A DNA stretch of 54,621 nt from Pseudomonadota bacterium (lineage in GTDB: Bacteria > Pseudomonadota > Gammaproteobacteria > Burkholderiales > Thiobacillaceae), in contig JAURYL010000077.1 of assembly GCA_030653935.1 (NCBI GenBank), positions 1-54,621 of the forward strand. The letters are read 5' to 3'. Below the pieces are notes generated by a model. That model searched no databases. It was not told the origin of the DNA and worked only from the letters and a program-made list of their open reading frames with translations. Positions 1 through 8,287 of the stretch are shown one piece after another. Numbering within the stretch: the first letter of the stretch is position 1; the number at the start of each line of letters is the position of its first letter. A program made the position numbers and the translations under genes.

Positions 1-137
1 CCCCCCTTTTCCAAAGGGGGGCAGGGGGGATTTACCCAAGGTCGAGCAGCCACTGAACGCCCGCGAAATACCCCCCAGCCCCCCTTTTCCAAAGGGGGGA
101 GTCAGCGCGCCGCACGCCTGTACCGGGCTACGGTACA
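1..137. repeat. C/G-rich hairpin repeats at the left edge
   Basis: No gene is visible here. Positions 1-21 and 79-99 each hold the same perfect 9-bp hairpin (CCCCCCTTT, loop TCC, AAAGGGGGG). A third copy lies at 54562-54582 in the opposite orientation. There is no T-tract, so this is a repeat element rather than a classical terminator. The second hairpin opens the longer repeat described in the next entry. Confidence 0.8.
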
Positions 138-304
138 GTGCCATTGCCAATGCGCGGGGGATCAGGAAGTCTGAACTTGAACAATTATGGGTGTGCTGGC
201 GGGATGCGATGCAAGGCGACGAACGCGCCGCATGACCATTCCCCGCGGAAGTTCGTCAACGCGGCAGCGCGCACGTCAGTGCGGCCAGAATGTTCAAGTT
301 ATTC
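79..304 (+). repeat. Dispersed repeat, left copy of an inverted pair
   Basis: This stretch matches the reverse complement of 54357-54582 base for base in register: paired coordinates sum to 54661 along the whole length. The first ~125 bp are almost identical and the rest are clearly related but diverged. It contains the C/G hairpin (79-99) and a small palindrome, TGTACCG-GGCTA-CGGTACA. It encodes no transposase. The reading frame that runs through it into the next gene exists in the other copy too, so it is a property of the repeat and not a protein N-terminus. Confidence 0.8.
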
Positions 305-380
305 TTGCTCGACGCCTAATATAGCGGCCTCATCAATCTATGACTTTAGAGATATGTGGAATACATCCGACGGACTACTT

Positions 381-1166
381 GTGAAACGATTCCTGCTGCT
401 GGCCGCGCTGGTGTCGCCGCCGGCCGCCGCGCTGGAATGGACGGCCACGGAAGTTGAAGTGCTGCACAGTTCGCGGTTCCGTGAACCGTTCAACCCGAAT
501 GCTGTCAGCAAGCACATCCTCACCCTCCAGCACGCCCACGGCTACAGTCTGGGGCGCAATTTCATGTTCGTGGATCTAACCCGCTCGGGGAATCAGGAGC
601 GAGACGCCCTCGGCAATCCGGAGTCGCCGAGCGAAATCTACGGCGAGGCGTACACCACGCTGTCCCTATCGAGGCTGAGCGGAAAACCCGTCGGCGCCGG
701 CCTGCTGCGTGATATCGGCTTCACCGCCGGTATCAACCTCGGCGCCAAGGACAGCGCTTTCAATCCGGAGCCGCGCGTTTATCTCGCCGGCATCACCGTA
801 GATTTCGCGGTGCCGCGCGGGTTTTTCAACGTCGATTTACTCGGCTACTGGGATCACGGTTGCAATAGTGGCGGCTGCCCCGGCTATCGATCCAGTTATC
901 AGCTCACGCCGTCCTGGTCGATTCCTTTCAGTCTGGGGCGTGTCGATGGAGAGTTCACCGGCTTTGTCGACATCATCGGCTCACGCGGCGCCGGGACCGT
1001 TCGGCAGGTGCTCAGCCAGCCGCAACTACGCTTCGATATCGGCGCCGCCTTCGGCCAGAAGGGTCAGCTCTACGCCGGCATCGAGTACCAGTACTGGCGC
1101 AACAAGTTCGGGATTGACGGCGCCAACGAAAGCCATCCGCAACTGCTGTTGGCGTGGAAGTTCTGA
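381..1166 (+). CDS. Tsx/OmpK-like outer-membrane channel protein
   Basis: A 261-residue protein is predicted from the GTG at 381. The frame is open further upstream, but that part lies in the dispersed repeat. The GTG start gives a clean signal peptide (MKRFLLLAALVSPPAAA, then LEW). The mature part alternates polar and aromatic residues as a beta-barrel does and ends in Phe (LLLAWKF), the usual C-terminal signal for barrel insertion by BAM. The overall pattern (YWRNKFGIDG near the end, GEAYTTLSLSRL in the first third) resembles nucleoside-specific Tsx/OmpK channels and their relatives. Family membership is recognised by eye and the substrate is not known. It stands alone, convergent with the next small gene. 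Confidence 0.6.
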   Translation: MKRFLLLAALVSPPAAALEWTATEVEVLHSSRFREPFNPNAVSKHILTLQHAHGYSLGRNFMFVDLTRSGNQERDALGNPESPSEIYGEAYTTLSLSRLSGKPVGAGLLRDIGFTAGINLGAKDSAFNPEPRVYLAGITVDFAVPRGFFNVDLLGYWDHGCNSGGCPGYRSSYQLTPSWSIPFSLGRVDGEFTGFVDIIGSRGAGTVRQVLSQPQLRFDIGAAFGQKGQLYAGIEYQYWRNKFGIDGANESHPQLLLAWKF

Positions 1167-1190
1167 CGTGGGGCGGGTTGCCCGTCGCTC

Positions 1191-1478
1191 TCAATGCTGC
1201 GCCGAGGCGGCTTGTTGCGCTTCCGGGTCGAACTCGGCGCGGACGATGTCGAGTGCGTCCTTGAGGGTTTCCTCGGAAAGTTCGTTGAGGCTTTCCGCCA
1301 GCACTTCGGCCGCGTCGATCGTGTCCTGGTCGTCGGGCAGGTTGTCCGAGTCCAGGTTGGCCACCAGAACCGCTGCGGAGCCGGCAACCTGAAGCAATCT
1401 CTGCCGCTCCACCATCAGCATTTCGATTTCATCTCTCAACAGGCGGACTTCCTGGTCGTTCAAAGCGTGAATGGTCAT
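1191..1478 (-). CDS. Conserved hypothetical acidic small protein
   Basis: A 95-residue protein starting MTIHALNDQEVRLLRDEI. It is strongly acidic and mostly helical. The first ~30 residues look like a short coiled coil, and the rest contains repeated Asp/Glu/Leu helices (SLNELSEETLKDALDIVR). There is no signal peptide or membrane segment. It is transcribed divergently from the degenerate HD-GYP gene at 1554, and the 75-bp gap would hold both promoters. I do not recognise the family. The frame extends far upstream (to 2168), but that extension is antisense to the HD-GYP gene and is not credible. Confidence 0.6.
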   Translation of the reverse strand: MTIHALNDQEVRLLRDEIEMLMVERQRLLQVAGSAAVLVANLDSDNLPDDQDTIDAAEVLAESLNELSEETLKDALDIVRAEFDPEAQQAASAQH

Positions 1479-1553
1479 GACTTGCCTCGTTGAATGGTCG
1501 GGGGTGGGTGATGGGATAATAACGCGCCCGCCATTCTCCTTGATACCCAAGTC

Positions 1554-2621
1554 GTGCTCCGACCCGTCCAACTCGATACCGCCCTGATCGGCCAGCCCCT
1601 GCCCTGGGATCTTTACACCGGCGCTGGCGTGCTGGTCGCCGGCACCGGCCTGGTGCTCGCCGACGAGGCTCATTTCAACAGGCTTTCGGCGCGCGCGCTG
1701 TTTCGCAAGGGGGATGGGGCGGCGACCGACACGCCGTTCGAGCGTCTGGCCGTCCTGGCGAAACAGGCCGAGAGCGTGCTGGAGAATCCGGACGAGGGCG
1801 CGATTCGCGAGGTGGCGCGGGCATTGTTGGCCCTGGAACGCGCCGATGCCGATGCCTGCCTGGGGTATTCCAACCTGGTATCTTTGGCGCGTCCCAGCGT
1901 GAATCATGCCTTGCGCGTGCTGTTCATCGCCGGCTTGCTGGCGGAGCAACTGGATTTCAGCGAGGCCGAGCAGGAGAGCCTGGCAGCGGCGGCGCTGACC
2001 ATGAATGTCGGCGGCCTCGACCTGCATGACCGCCTCCATGCCTATGCCGGCCAGGTGCCGGAGACGGATCGCGTTGCCTTGCGCGGTCATCCGCGGGCCG
2101 GCGCCAGCCTGCTGGAGCGCGCCGGCGTGACCGACACGGCTTGGCTGGAGACGGTGCGCCAGCATCATGAGAACATGGACGGCAGCGGTTATCCCGCCGG
2201 ACTATCGGGCAACATGATTTCCCTGGCGGCGCGGCTGTTGCGGGTGGCGGATTTCTACTGTGCCAAGGTTGGCGGTCGTTATTACCGGCCGCCCCGTTCC
2301 GCGAGTTTCGCGTTTCAGGAGTTGTTCGGCCGCGAAAAGGTGCATCTGGACAGCCAGATTGCCGCGCAATTGCTGCGCCGTCTCGGCATCTATCCGCCCG
2401 GGACCCTGGTGCGGCTGGCCAGCCGCGAAACCGCCTGTGTCGCCCGCCGCGCGCAGGCCGGCGAGGCGCGCTGGGCGGTGAGTATCCTCGATGCCCGCGA
2501 CCGTCTCTTGGAGCCGCCACAGACGCGCGACCTCGGCACGCGCAATTACGCCATCATCGGTACGGCCGAGTGCCAGCCGAGTTGGCCAACGATCAACTGG
2601 ATGGCTGTCTGGGGATATTGA
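1554..2621 (+). CDS. Degenerate HD-GYP domain protein
   Basis: A 355-residue protein from a GTG start, with no membrane segment. The N-terminal ~100 residues resemble the short domain that precedes many HD-GYP phosphodiesterase domains. Residues ~120-280 follow the HD-GYP fold, and the C-terminal signature HHENMDGSGYP is intact. The position where active enzymes have HDIGK reads MNVGG, so the metal-binding His-Asp pair is lost. In the HD-GYP family this should remove or strongly reduce c-di-GMP hydrolysis, leaving a possible binding or scaffold role (inference). Its stop overlaps the start of the next gene (TGATG), so the two are probably translated together. Confidence 0.75.
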   Translation: MLRPVQLDTALIGQPLPWDLYTGAGVLVAGTGLVLADEAHFNRLSARALFRKGDGAATDTPFERLAVLAKQAESVLENPDEGAIREVARALLALERADADACLGYSNLVSLARPSVNHALRVLFIAGLLAEQLDFSEAEQESLAAAALTMNVGGLDLHDRLHAYAGQVPETDRVALRGHPRAGASLLERAGVTDTAWLETVRQHHENMDGSGYPAGLSGNMISLAARLLRVADFYCAKVGGRYYRPPRSASFAFQELFGREKVHLDSQIAAQLLRRLGIYPPGTLVRLASRETACVARRAQAGEARWAVSILDARDRLLEPPQTRDLGTRNYAIIGTAECQPSWPTINWMAVWGY

Positions 2622-3451
2622 TGTCACTTTCACCACATGTATTCGATGCCACGCGCGAGAATTTCGATCAGCTCGTGCTCGGCAATTCCATGCGCGGCCT
2701 GGTGCTGGCGCATTTCTGGAACCCCAAGGCCGGCCCCTGCCTGGTGCTGATGCCCCGCTTGGTGCGCCTGGCCGGCGAATACGCCGGTCGCTTCCTGCTG
2801 GTGATGGTGAATACCGACGATCTGGGCCGACGTGTCCGCGATCTCGGCGTCACCAGCGTGCCGACGGTCAAGTTCTACCTGCGGGGCGAGGTGGCGCACA
2901 CCATCCACGGCGCCGAATCCGACGCGACATTTCATGAGGCGCTCGGCCGCTTCCTGGCCGGCGACCAGGACCGCCAGCGCCTGGAGGCATTGCGGACGCA
3001 CCAGGAGGGGCACACCGCCGAGGCCATCGCGATGCTGGCGCGGGCCGCTGTGGAGGCGCCGGAAGATCTGGCGGTGGCGCTGGACCTGGCCAAGCTGCTG
3101 ACCCTGGATCGACGTCCCGACGAGGCGCTGACGCTGCTGATGACCCTGCCGCTTGAGGCGAGGCGGCGCGCGGACATCGCGCCGTTGCTGATTCATCTGG
3201 AGTTGATCGTCGCCGCAGCGGAGGAGGCGACGGCGGCGTCGCCGGAGGCTCTCCTGACCCAGGCCGCGCGCGCATTACTCGACGACGAGATGGAGGTGGC
3301 GCTGGAGCAGCTGCTGGAACTGGCGCGCGTGGCGCCAGAATTTCGCGACGATATTGGCCGCCGCGCCCTGATTTCCCTGTTTGCCCTACTCGGTGGTGAA
3401 CACGCGTTGACCCGTCGCTACCGCTCGCGCCTGGCGGGGTTGGCGTCATGA
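2621..3451 (+). CDS. cnoX: Thioredoxin-like/TPR chaperone, CnoX (YbbN) type
   Basis: A 276-residue cytoplasmic protein starting MSLSPHVFDATRENFDQ. Residues ~5-110 form a thioredoxin fold with the usual VTSVPTVKFY (cis-Pro) loop, and the rest is helical repeats of TPR type. The active-site region reads FWNPKAGPC: the first Cys of the thioredoxin CxxC is missing, as in the CnoX/YbbN family, whose members act as holdases for oxidised or unfolded proteins rather than as disulfide reductases. The start is fixed by the TGATG overlap with the upstream gene. Its 3' end overlaps the DUF3025 gene by ATGA. These three genes appear to form one transcription unit. Confidence 0.8.
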   Translation: MSLSPHVFDATRENFDQLVLGNSMRGLVLAHFWNPKAGPCLVLMPRLVRLAGEYAGRFLLVMVNTDDLGRRVRDLGVTSVPTVKFYLRGEVAHTIHGAESDATFHEALGRFLAGDQDRQRLEALRTHQEGHTAEAIAMLARAAVEAPEDLAVALDLAKLLTLDRRPDEALTLLMTLPLEARRRADIAPLLIHLELIVAAAEEATAASPEALLTQAARALLDDEMEVALEQLLELARVAPEFRDDIGRRALISLFALLGGEHALTRRYRSRLAGLAS

Positions 3452-4260
3452 CGGCAGCGGCGCCGGCAACCTTGTCGGCGCCGCCAGGTTGGCGCGCGGA
3501 TTTCGCCGCCACCGCGCCGTTCCACCATATCGTCCACCTCGCCACACAGTTGGCCGGCGACGATTGGCCGAGCCTGGCGCGACTCAATGCCCTGGCCGAG
3601 GCGGATGGCCTGTGCAACGACAGCGGCCTGCCCTTGCGTTTCGCCGTTCAGCACACGCGTTGCGGGCAATGGGACTACGAGGCGGGCATCCTTGCTCACG
3701 GCCAGGTGCCCAGCCGCGAACGCAACTGGCACGATCTGCTCAACGCCCTGACCTGGCTGAGTTTTCCGCGTGCCAAGGCGGCGCTCAACGCGGCGCAGTG
3801 CGACGCGCTGGAACAACGCCGAGGGACGACTCGCGGCCCGCGTTCCGATGCCGCCACTTTGTTCGATGAAAGCGGCCTGCTGCTGCTGGGTCGCTCGGAT
3901 GAGTTGGCGGAACTGCTGACGGCGCGGCGGTGGCGGGCGGCTTTCGTGGAGCGGCGCGATCTCTGGGCGCACGCGCGCGCTTACGTCTTCGGCCACGCGG
4001 CGCTGGAAAAACTGCTGGCGCCGTGGCCCGGCATCACCAGCAAGTGCCTGTTCTTCGCGGTCGATACGCTGCCTGAGCCGGGACCACCGCCGGCGTGGCT
4101 GGATGCCGCCCTGGCCGAGTTCTGGCGCGCGGGTCGCGTCAACCGACCCGCCGAGCTGTTTCCGCTGCCGCTGCTCGGCATCCCGGGCTGGTGGCCGGCC
4201 AATGCCGAGGCGACGTTCTATCAAGATGCCAGCGTGTTTCGCCCGTTGCGCGCGATGTAA
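3448..4260 (+). CDS. DUF3025 family protein
   Basis: A 270-residue soluble protein. The motif series NWHDLLNALTWLSFPRAK, the ALN/EQRRG stretch, DESGLLLLG and the C-terminal GIPGWWPANA are what I recognise as DUF3025. Family members are conserved in beta- and gammaproteobacteria and have no established function. Translation is coupled to the CnoX-like gene by a 4-bp ATGA overlap. There is no signal peptide. The function remains unknown, and a role linked to proteostasis would rest on gene order alone. Confidence 0.75.
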   Translation: MTAAAPATLSAPPGWRADFAATAPFHHIVHLATQLAGDDWPSLARLNALAEADGLCNDSGLPLRFAVQHTRCGQWDYEAGILAHGQVPSRERNWHDLLNALTWLSFPRAKAALNAAQCDALEQRRGTTRGPRSDAATLFDESGLLLLGRSDELAELLTARRWRAAFVERRDLWAHARAYVFGHAALEKLLAPWPGITSKCLFFAVDTLPEPGPPPAWLDAALAEFWRAGRVNRPAELFPLPLLGIPGWWPANAEATFYQDASVFRPLRAM

Positions 4261-4315
4261 CATCAATCGGCATAGAATGCCGGCTTCTCTCCTGCTCCGG
4301 AATTGACGCCAGCCC

Positions 4316-6178
4316 ATGAATGGCAGTCCTCTCGCCCGCGGCCAGGATGGCGGCATACTTGCGCACATGGTCACGGCCAAGTTGGCGATTGCCGCACTGG
4401 CCCTGATCCTGGCCTTCGCGGTATTGCTGGCGACCCATTTCTGGCAATTGCACGAAGCCTTTCAGGACAGTCTCGCGGCCAAGGTGCAGATCACCGCAGT
4501 CCGCGTCGGGGATGCGATGAAGCGGCGTGATCAGTTGGAGGCAACCGCCATACTTCAGGCCCTGCGCGGCGCGCCGGAGGTGATTGCCGCCAGTCTCTAT
4601 ACGCCGGATGGCACGCGCCTGGCCGACTATCTGCGCGACCACCGCGCCAGATCGCCGGAACTCGATGCCCAGGGCCAGGGCTGGAACACGGTGCAGCGGC
4701 AGTCCCTGCTTGAGGAGGGGCAAATCATCGGCCACTTGGTGGTCAAGGCCAGCCTTGAGGTCATGGCGCGGCGCCTGGCCTGGTTCTTCGGAATCGGCGT
4801 GGTCACCGTGGTGATCGCGCTCGGCGTCGGCTGGAGTGTGTTCGTGGGGTTGCGGCGCAAGGTCAGCGACACCGAATCGGATTTGCGCCGCATGGCCTGG
4901 TACGACCCGGTGACGAAACTGCCCAATCGCAACCTCTTCATGCAGCGCCTGCGCGAGGCGGTCGCCGAAGCGCGCGAGGTCAGGCGCGGCGTCGCGGTGC
5001 TCTTCATCGATCTGGACAACTTCAAACTGGTCAACGACACGCTCGGCCATGAGGCCGGCGATGTGCTGCTGGTGACCGTGGCGGAGCGTTTGCGTAACCT
5101 GATGCGGGTGGGGGACTCGGTGTGCCGGCTCGGTGGCGACGAGTTCGTCATCCTGTTGCACCCCTGTGGTCGCGGCGAGGCGCAGTCGGTGGCGGAACGG
5201 GCGCTGGATGCCATCGGCCAGCCGGTGCTGGTGTATGAGCAGGAGGTCTATGTCGGCGGCAGCATCGGCATCGCCCGCTTCCCCGAGGACGGCATGGACG
5301 CCAACGCCCTGCTGCGTTGTGCCGATACCGCGATGTATCAGGCCAAGGACAACGGCCGCAACAATCATCAGTTCTATACCTCGGACATGAACCTGAAGGC
5401 CCTGCAGCATTTCGCCATCGAAACCAGCCTGCGCAAGGCCCTGGAACGCGACGAGATGCTGCTTTATTACCAGCCGCTGGTGGATGTGGAGACGCGCGCC
5501 ATCGTCGGTGTCGAGGCCCTGCTGCGCTGGAAGTCGGAAGAGTTCGGCACCTTCGCTTCCGGCGATTTCATCGCCATCGCCGAGCAGTCCGGGCTGATCA
5601 ACCAGCTCGGTCATTGGGCGCTCACCGCCGCCTGCCGGCAGATGCGGGAATGGCGGGACGCGGGTATCTCCAATCTGACCGTGGCGGTGAACCTGTCGCC
5701 GCGACAGTTCCATAACGGCGATCTGGTCCAGCAGGTACGCGAAGCGCTCCTGGAAAGTGGCCTGGAGCCCGGCGCCCTGGAACTGGAAATCACCGAAAGC
5801 GTACTGATCAAGCACAACATGGAGGCCATCGAGAAACTGACCGAATTGGCCAACCTGGGGGTGAAGCTGGCGATCGACGACTTTGGTACCGGCTATTCCT
5901 CGCTCTCTTATCTCAAGCGCCTGCCCATCCACCGTCTCAAGATCGACCGGAGTTTCGTGCGGGAGAGCCATATCGACCCGGACGACGCCGCCATCGCCAC
6001 CGCCATCATCGGCATGGCGGCGGGTCTGGGCATCGAGGTTACGGCGGAAGGTGTGGAAAACGAGGAACAACTCGCCTTCCTGAAACAGGCCGGCTGCCAG
6101 ATCGTGCAGGGCTATTACTTCGGCTCGCCGCTACCGGCGGAGGACCTGGCGAAACTGGTCCGGCAAGTTAGAGCGTAG
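4316..6178 (+). CDS. Membrane GGDEF-EAL protein (c-di-GMP turnover)
   Basis: A 620-residue inner-membrane protein with TM1 at ~20-42, a periplasmic sensor of ~110 residues and TM2 at ~158-180. These are followed by a GGDEF domain with intact GGDEF (near residue 273), then an EAL domain from ~370. The I-site RVGD lies five residues before GGDEF, so product inhibition is expected if the cyclase is active. The EAL domain keeps its catalytic set: EALLRW, NLSPRQF, EITES, DDFGTGYS, LKIDRSF and AEGVE. Both activities look possible, and which dominates cannot be read from sequence. It starts 55 bp after the DUF3025 gene. An internal Met at residue 18 is an alternative start that would leave TM1 whole. 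The stop lies within the 32-bp inverted repeat that follows. Confidence 0.9.
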   Translation: MNGSPLARGQDGGILAHMVTAKLAIAALALILAFAVLLATHFWQLHEAFQDSLAAKVQITAVRVGDAMKRRDQLEATAILQALRGAPEVIAASLYTPDGTRLADYLRDHRARSPELDAQGQGWNTVQRQSLLEEGQIIGHLVVKASLEVMARRLAWFFGIGVVTVVIALGVGWSVFVGLRRKVSDTESDLRRMAWYDPVTKLPNRNLFMQRLREAVAEAREVRRGVAVLFIDLDNFKLVNDTLGHEAGDVLLVTVAERLRNLMRVGDSVCRLGGDEFVILLHPCGRGEAQSVAERALDAIGQPVLVYEQEVYVGGSIGIARFPEDGMDANALLRCADTAMYQAKDNGRNNHQFYTSDMNLKALQHFAIETSLRKALERDEMLLYYQPLVDVETRAIVGVEALLRWKSEEFGTFASGDFIAIAEQSGLINQLGHWALTAACRQMREWRDAGISNLTVAVNLSPRQFHNGDLVQQVREALLESGLEPGALELEITESVLIKHNMEAIEKLTELANLGVKLAIDDFGTGYSSLSYLKRLPIHRLKIDRSFVRESHIDPDDAAIATAIIGMAAGLGIEVTAEGVENEEQLAFLKQAGCQIVQGYYFGSPLPAEDLAKLVRQVRA

Positions 6179-6269
6179 GTCGGATGCCCGAAGGGCGATC
6201 CGACGATGATGCTGCGCGTTCCGCCCTACTCATGCGGCGTCGGATCGCCCTTCGGGCATCCGACCTACG
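6174..6269. repeat. Perfect 32-bp inverted repeat between convergent genes
   Basis: The arms 6174-6205 and 6238-6269 are perfect reverse complements (core GGTCGGATGCCCGAAGGGCG). The 32-bp loop carries no obvious gene. The element spans the stop codon of the GGDEF-EAL gene and ends next to the stop of the phosphoesterase gene, so it could terminate or stabilise both converging transcripts. Related half-elements follow tsaD at 17123-17195, which marks it as a dispersed repeat type of this genome. Confidence 0.75.
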
Positions 6270-6271
6270 TT

Positions 6272-6832
6272 TCACCCTATATGCACGGTCACCGGCGGCG
6301 TGTTGCATGCCTCGCCGGGCGCGGTCGGGACTTCGTGTATCTCGAAGCTGAGGCTGGCCAGGTCCGCCAGGATGTAGGTGGGCTTGGCGCCGACGCCGCC
6401 GACCGTGCCGGGATTGAGCAGGTGGGTGACGCCGCCCTTGACGTTGTCCACCCGCCGGATGCTGGCGCGGTGGTCGTGGCCGCAGCAGACCAGGTCGTAA
6501 TCGCCGGTGAGCGCCATGGCGGCGGCGTAATGCGGGTAATGCACCAGAAAGGCGGTTCGCCCGGCCAGATGCAGCACGGCATCCTGGCCGTGGTAGCGAA
6601 TGACGCTGTCCGACTCGTGGCTGAGCTTGCTCATGGCGTAGAGATCGCCGGTGTTGTTGCCGTGGATGACATGTACCGGCAGCTCGAACTTGCGCAGCAC
6701 GCGCAGTGTGGTGGGCGCGACCACATCGCCGCAATGCAGAACCGCTTCGGCGCCGCGCGCCTTGGCGTCTTCCACCGCCTCTCCGAGCAGACGGCGGTTG
6801 TCGTGGCTGTCGGAGAGGATGCAGACTTTCAT
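6272..6832 (-). CDS. YfcE-type metallophosphoesterase
   Basis: A 186-residue cytoplasmic phosphodiesterase of the calcineurin-like YfcE/MJ0936 group. The metal-binding series is complete: LSDSHDN near the N-terminus, then HCGDVV, HGNNTG, HYPHY and CGHDH. Family members hydrolyse artificial phosphodiesters with Mn2+, and the natural substrate is unknown. The start chosen is MKVCILSDSHDN. The open frame runs 33 codons further upstream, but that part encodes the hairpin repeat at 6867-6892 (HPQPLSRLRERG), a well-known false N-terminus. It is convergent with the GGDEF-EAL gene and follows ppa on the same strand. Confidence 0.85.
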   Translation of the reverse strand: MKVCILSDSHDNRRLLGEAVEDAKARGAEAVLHCGDVVAPTTLRVLRKFELPVHVIHGNNTGDLYAMSKLSHESDSVIRYHGQDAVLHLAGRTAFLVHYPHYAAAMALTGDYDLVCCGHDHRASIRRVDNVKGGVTHLLNPGTVGGVGAKPTYILADLASLSFEIHEVPTAPGEACNTPPVTVHIG

Positions 6833-6866
6833 CGTCGTATCCGTCGCGTGAGCGACGCTTGAAGCT

Positions 6867-6892
6867 CCCCTCTCCCGCAGGCGGGAGAGGGG
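6867..6892. repeat. Hairpin dispersed repeat between ppa and yfcE
   Basis: A 12-bp perfect stem (CCCCTCTCCCGC / GCGGGAGAGGGG) with a 2-nt loop, followed by a G-rich run. This is the common intergenic repeat whose translation (PHPQPLS..RERG) often contaminates gene starts. It lies in the 105-bp gap between ppa and the phosphoesterase gene, where it could act as a processing or termination hairpin. Confidence 0.75.
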
Positions 6893-6937
6893 TTGGGGGT
6901 GAGGGGGGGCATGGCCCGGTATCGCCGCCATCCGCGA

Positions 6938-7486
6938 TCAGAACATCGGCTTTTCGGGGGCGGCCTTGTAGCGCTCGACGCCGGCGATGATCTCGGCGCG
7001 GGCTTCATCGACACCGTGCCAGCCATCCACCTTGACCCACTTACCCGGCTCCAGGTCTTTGTAGTGCTCGAAGAAATGGGAAATCTGGTTGATCAGCAGC
7101 GCCGGCAGGTCGGATGGCTCCTTGACGTTGCAATACATGCTGCACAACTTTTCCACCGGCACGGCGATGACTTTGGCGTCGATACCCGCCTCGTCGGTCA
7201 TTTTCAGCACGCCTACCGGGCGGCAGCGCACCACCACGCCGGTCAGCAGCGGAATCGGGGTCACCACCAGCACGTCGACCGGGTCGCCATCTTCTGACAG
7301 GGTGTGCGGCACATAGCCATAGTTGCAGGGGTAGTGCATGGACGTGGACATGAAACGATCAACGAACATGGCGCCGGTTTCCTTGTCCACTTCGTATTTG
7401 ATGGGGTCGCTATGGGCCGGGATTTCGATGATGACGTTGATGTCGTCGGGCAGATTGCGGCCGGAGGAGACGCGGTCGAGGTTCAT
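6938..7486 (-). CDS. ppa: Inorganic pyrophosphatase
   Basis: A 182-residue family I soluble pyrophosphatase. It hydrolyses PPi to two phosphates and so pulls biosynthetic reactions forward. Visible signatures are [29 protein letters not shown] and the Asp-rich DGDPVDVLV metal-binding motif. The length is normal for the bacterial hexameric enzyme. The start is [18 protein letters not shown]. The upstream Met at 7522 would add 12 unconserved residues. Confidence 0.95.
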   Translation of the reverse strand: MNLDRVSSGRNLPDDINVIIEIPAHSDPIKYEVDKETGAMFVDRFMSTSMHYPCNYGYVPHTLSEDGDPVDVLVVTPIPLLTGVVVRCRPVGVLKMTDEAGIDAKVIAVPVEKLCSMYCNVKEPSDLPALLINQISHFFEHYKDLEPGKWVKVDGWHGVDEARAEIIAGVERYKAAPEKPMF

Positions 7487-7577
7487 GGTTTGGGGTTCCT
7501 GTCGATTGATGCGGTGCCGCATTATAGCGGCCTCGCCTTGTTACACTCCGCGCTTCCAAAATGCCACGGGGCGCGCC

Positions 7578-7868
7578 ATGCCGGATGAGTTCATCGGAGA
7601 AATCGTGATTCGCGGGGTTACCAGGCAGGGAAAGACTTTTCGTCCCAGTGATTGGGCCACGCGCCTGGCCGGGGTGGAGAGCCAGGTCGGTCACGATCAT
7701 CGGCAGCGCTATTCACCCGCGGTACAGCCGGTCACCCGCGCGGGGGTGAGTTGCGTGGTGATCGACCGTCGCCTGGCCGCGCTCGATGCCGGCGTCCTCA
7801 AGTTCCTGATGGATTTCGCCAGCGAGAACGATCTGGAAGTGAGCGAGGGGCGCCAGGAAGCGCGCTGA
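7578..7868 (+). CDS. DUF3579 family protein
   Basis: A 96-residue protein starting MPDEFIGEIVIRGVTRQGKT. The sequence FRPSDWATRLAG and the central YSPAVQPV are features I associate with DUF3579, small proteins conserved in betaproteobacteria with no defined role. It is divergent from ppa, with a gap of about 90 bp. The open frame reaches 240 bp further upstream, but that would overlap ppa antisense. Its 3' end converges on rpsT through the shared hairpin at 7892-7917. Confidence 0.75.
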   Translation: MPDEFIGEIVIRGVTRQGKTFRPSDWATRLAGVESQVGHDHRQRYSPAVQPVTRAGVSCVVIDRRLAALDAGVLKFLMDFASENDLEVSEGRQEAR

Positions 7869-7891
7869 GATCGATTGCCGCCGACACAAAA

Positions 7892-7917
7892 AAATCGCCC
7901 GGCATGCCGGGCGATTT
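7892..7917. terminator. Bidirectional intrinsic terminator
   Basis: A perfect palindrome (AAATCGCCCGGCATGCCGGG core, 13-bp arms). Read on the minus strand it is followed by a run of eight T, a strong rho-independent terminator for rpsT. Read on the plus strand it is followed by TTTATTTT and would also stop the DUF3579 transcript. Confidence 0.9.
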
Positions 7918-7938
7918 ATTTTGGCGGAGCCGGGTCGC

Positions 7939-8202
7939 TCAGGCCATCGCCTTGATGGCGGCGGACAGGCGACTCTTCTGCCGGGAAGCCTTGTTCTTGT
8001 GCACGATTTTCTTGTCGGCGAGGCTATCCATGACGCTCATGTTGGATTGCAGGGCGGCCTGGGCGGCGCTCTTGTCACCTGCGTCGATCGCCTTGCGAAC
8101 CTTCTTCACAGCGGTCCGGTAAGCCGAGCGCTGAGCCATGTTGTGCAAACGTAGCACCGCGTTTTGGCGGGCGCGCTTCTTAGCCTGTGCGCTATTGGCC
8201 AT
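7939..8202 (-). CDS. rpsT: 30S ribosomal protein S20
   Basis: An 87-residue, very basic, all-helical protein starting [20 protein letters not shown], the standard S20 N-terminus. S20 binds 16S rRNA in the 30S subunit. A strong AAGGAG precedes the ATG. A sigma-70 promoter is visible at 8244-8272 and a strong terminator follows at 7892-7917, so the gene is probably a monocistronic unit. dxs lies upstream on the same strand. Confidence 0.96.
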   Translation of the reverse strand: MANSAQAKKRARQNAVLRLHNMAQRSAYRTAVKKVRKAIDAGDKSAAQAALQSNMSVMDSLADKKIVHKNKASRQKSRLSAAIKAMA

Positions 8203-8243
8203 ACTGGAGACTCCTTGAATTCTGCGGGAAAAATGAAACGCGC

Positions 8244-8272
8244 ATGATACGGGCTTGACCCCACTCAGGCAA
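8244..8272 (-). promoter_or_regulatory. Candidate sigma-70 promoter of rpsT
   Basis: On the minus strand: TTGCCT (-35), exactly 17 bp, TATCAT (-10), about 40 bp upstream of the rpsT start. It lies in the short dxs-rpsT gap. Confidence 0.6.
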
Positions 8273-8287
8273 GCCGTAAATGCGCTT

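Noticed and set aside
138-380. An N-terminal extension of the Tsx-like protein from 138
   Set aside because: The extension is encoded by the dispersed repeat, and its residues recur in the opposite-strand copy at the right end. The GTG at 381 begins a proper signal peptide.
4139-6070. A 643-codon minus-strand open frame over the GGDEF-EAL gene
   Set aside because: The plus strand carries complete GGDEF and EAL motifs in order. The minus-strand product has shadow composition and no motifs.
6833-6931. An N-terminal extension of the phosphoesterase from 6931
   Set aside because: It translates the hairpin repeat (HPQPLSRLRERG), a common annotation artefact.
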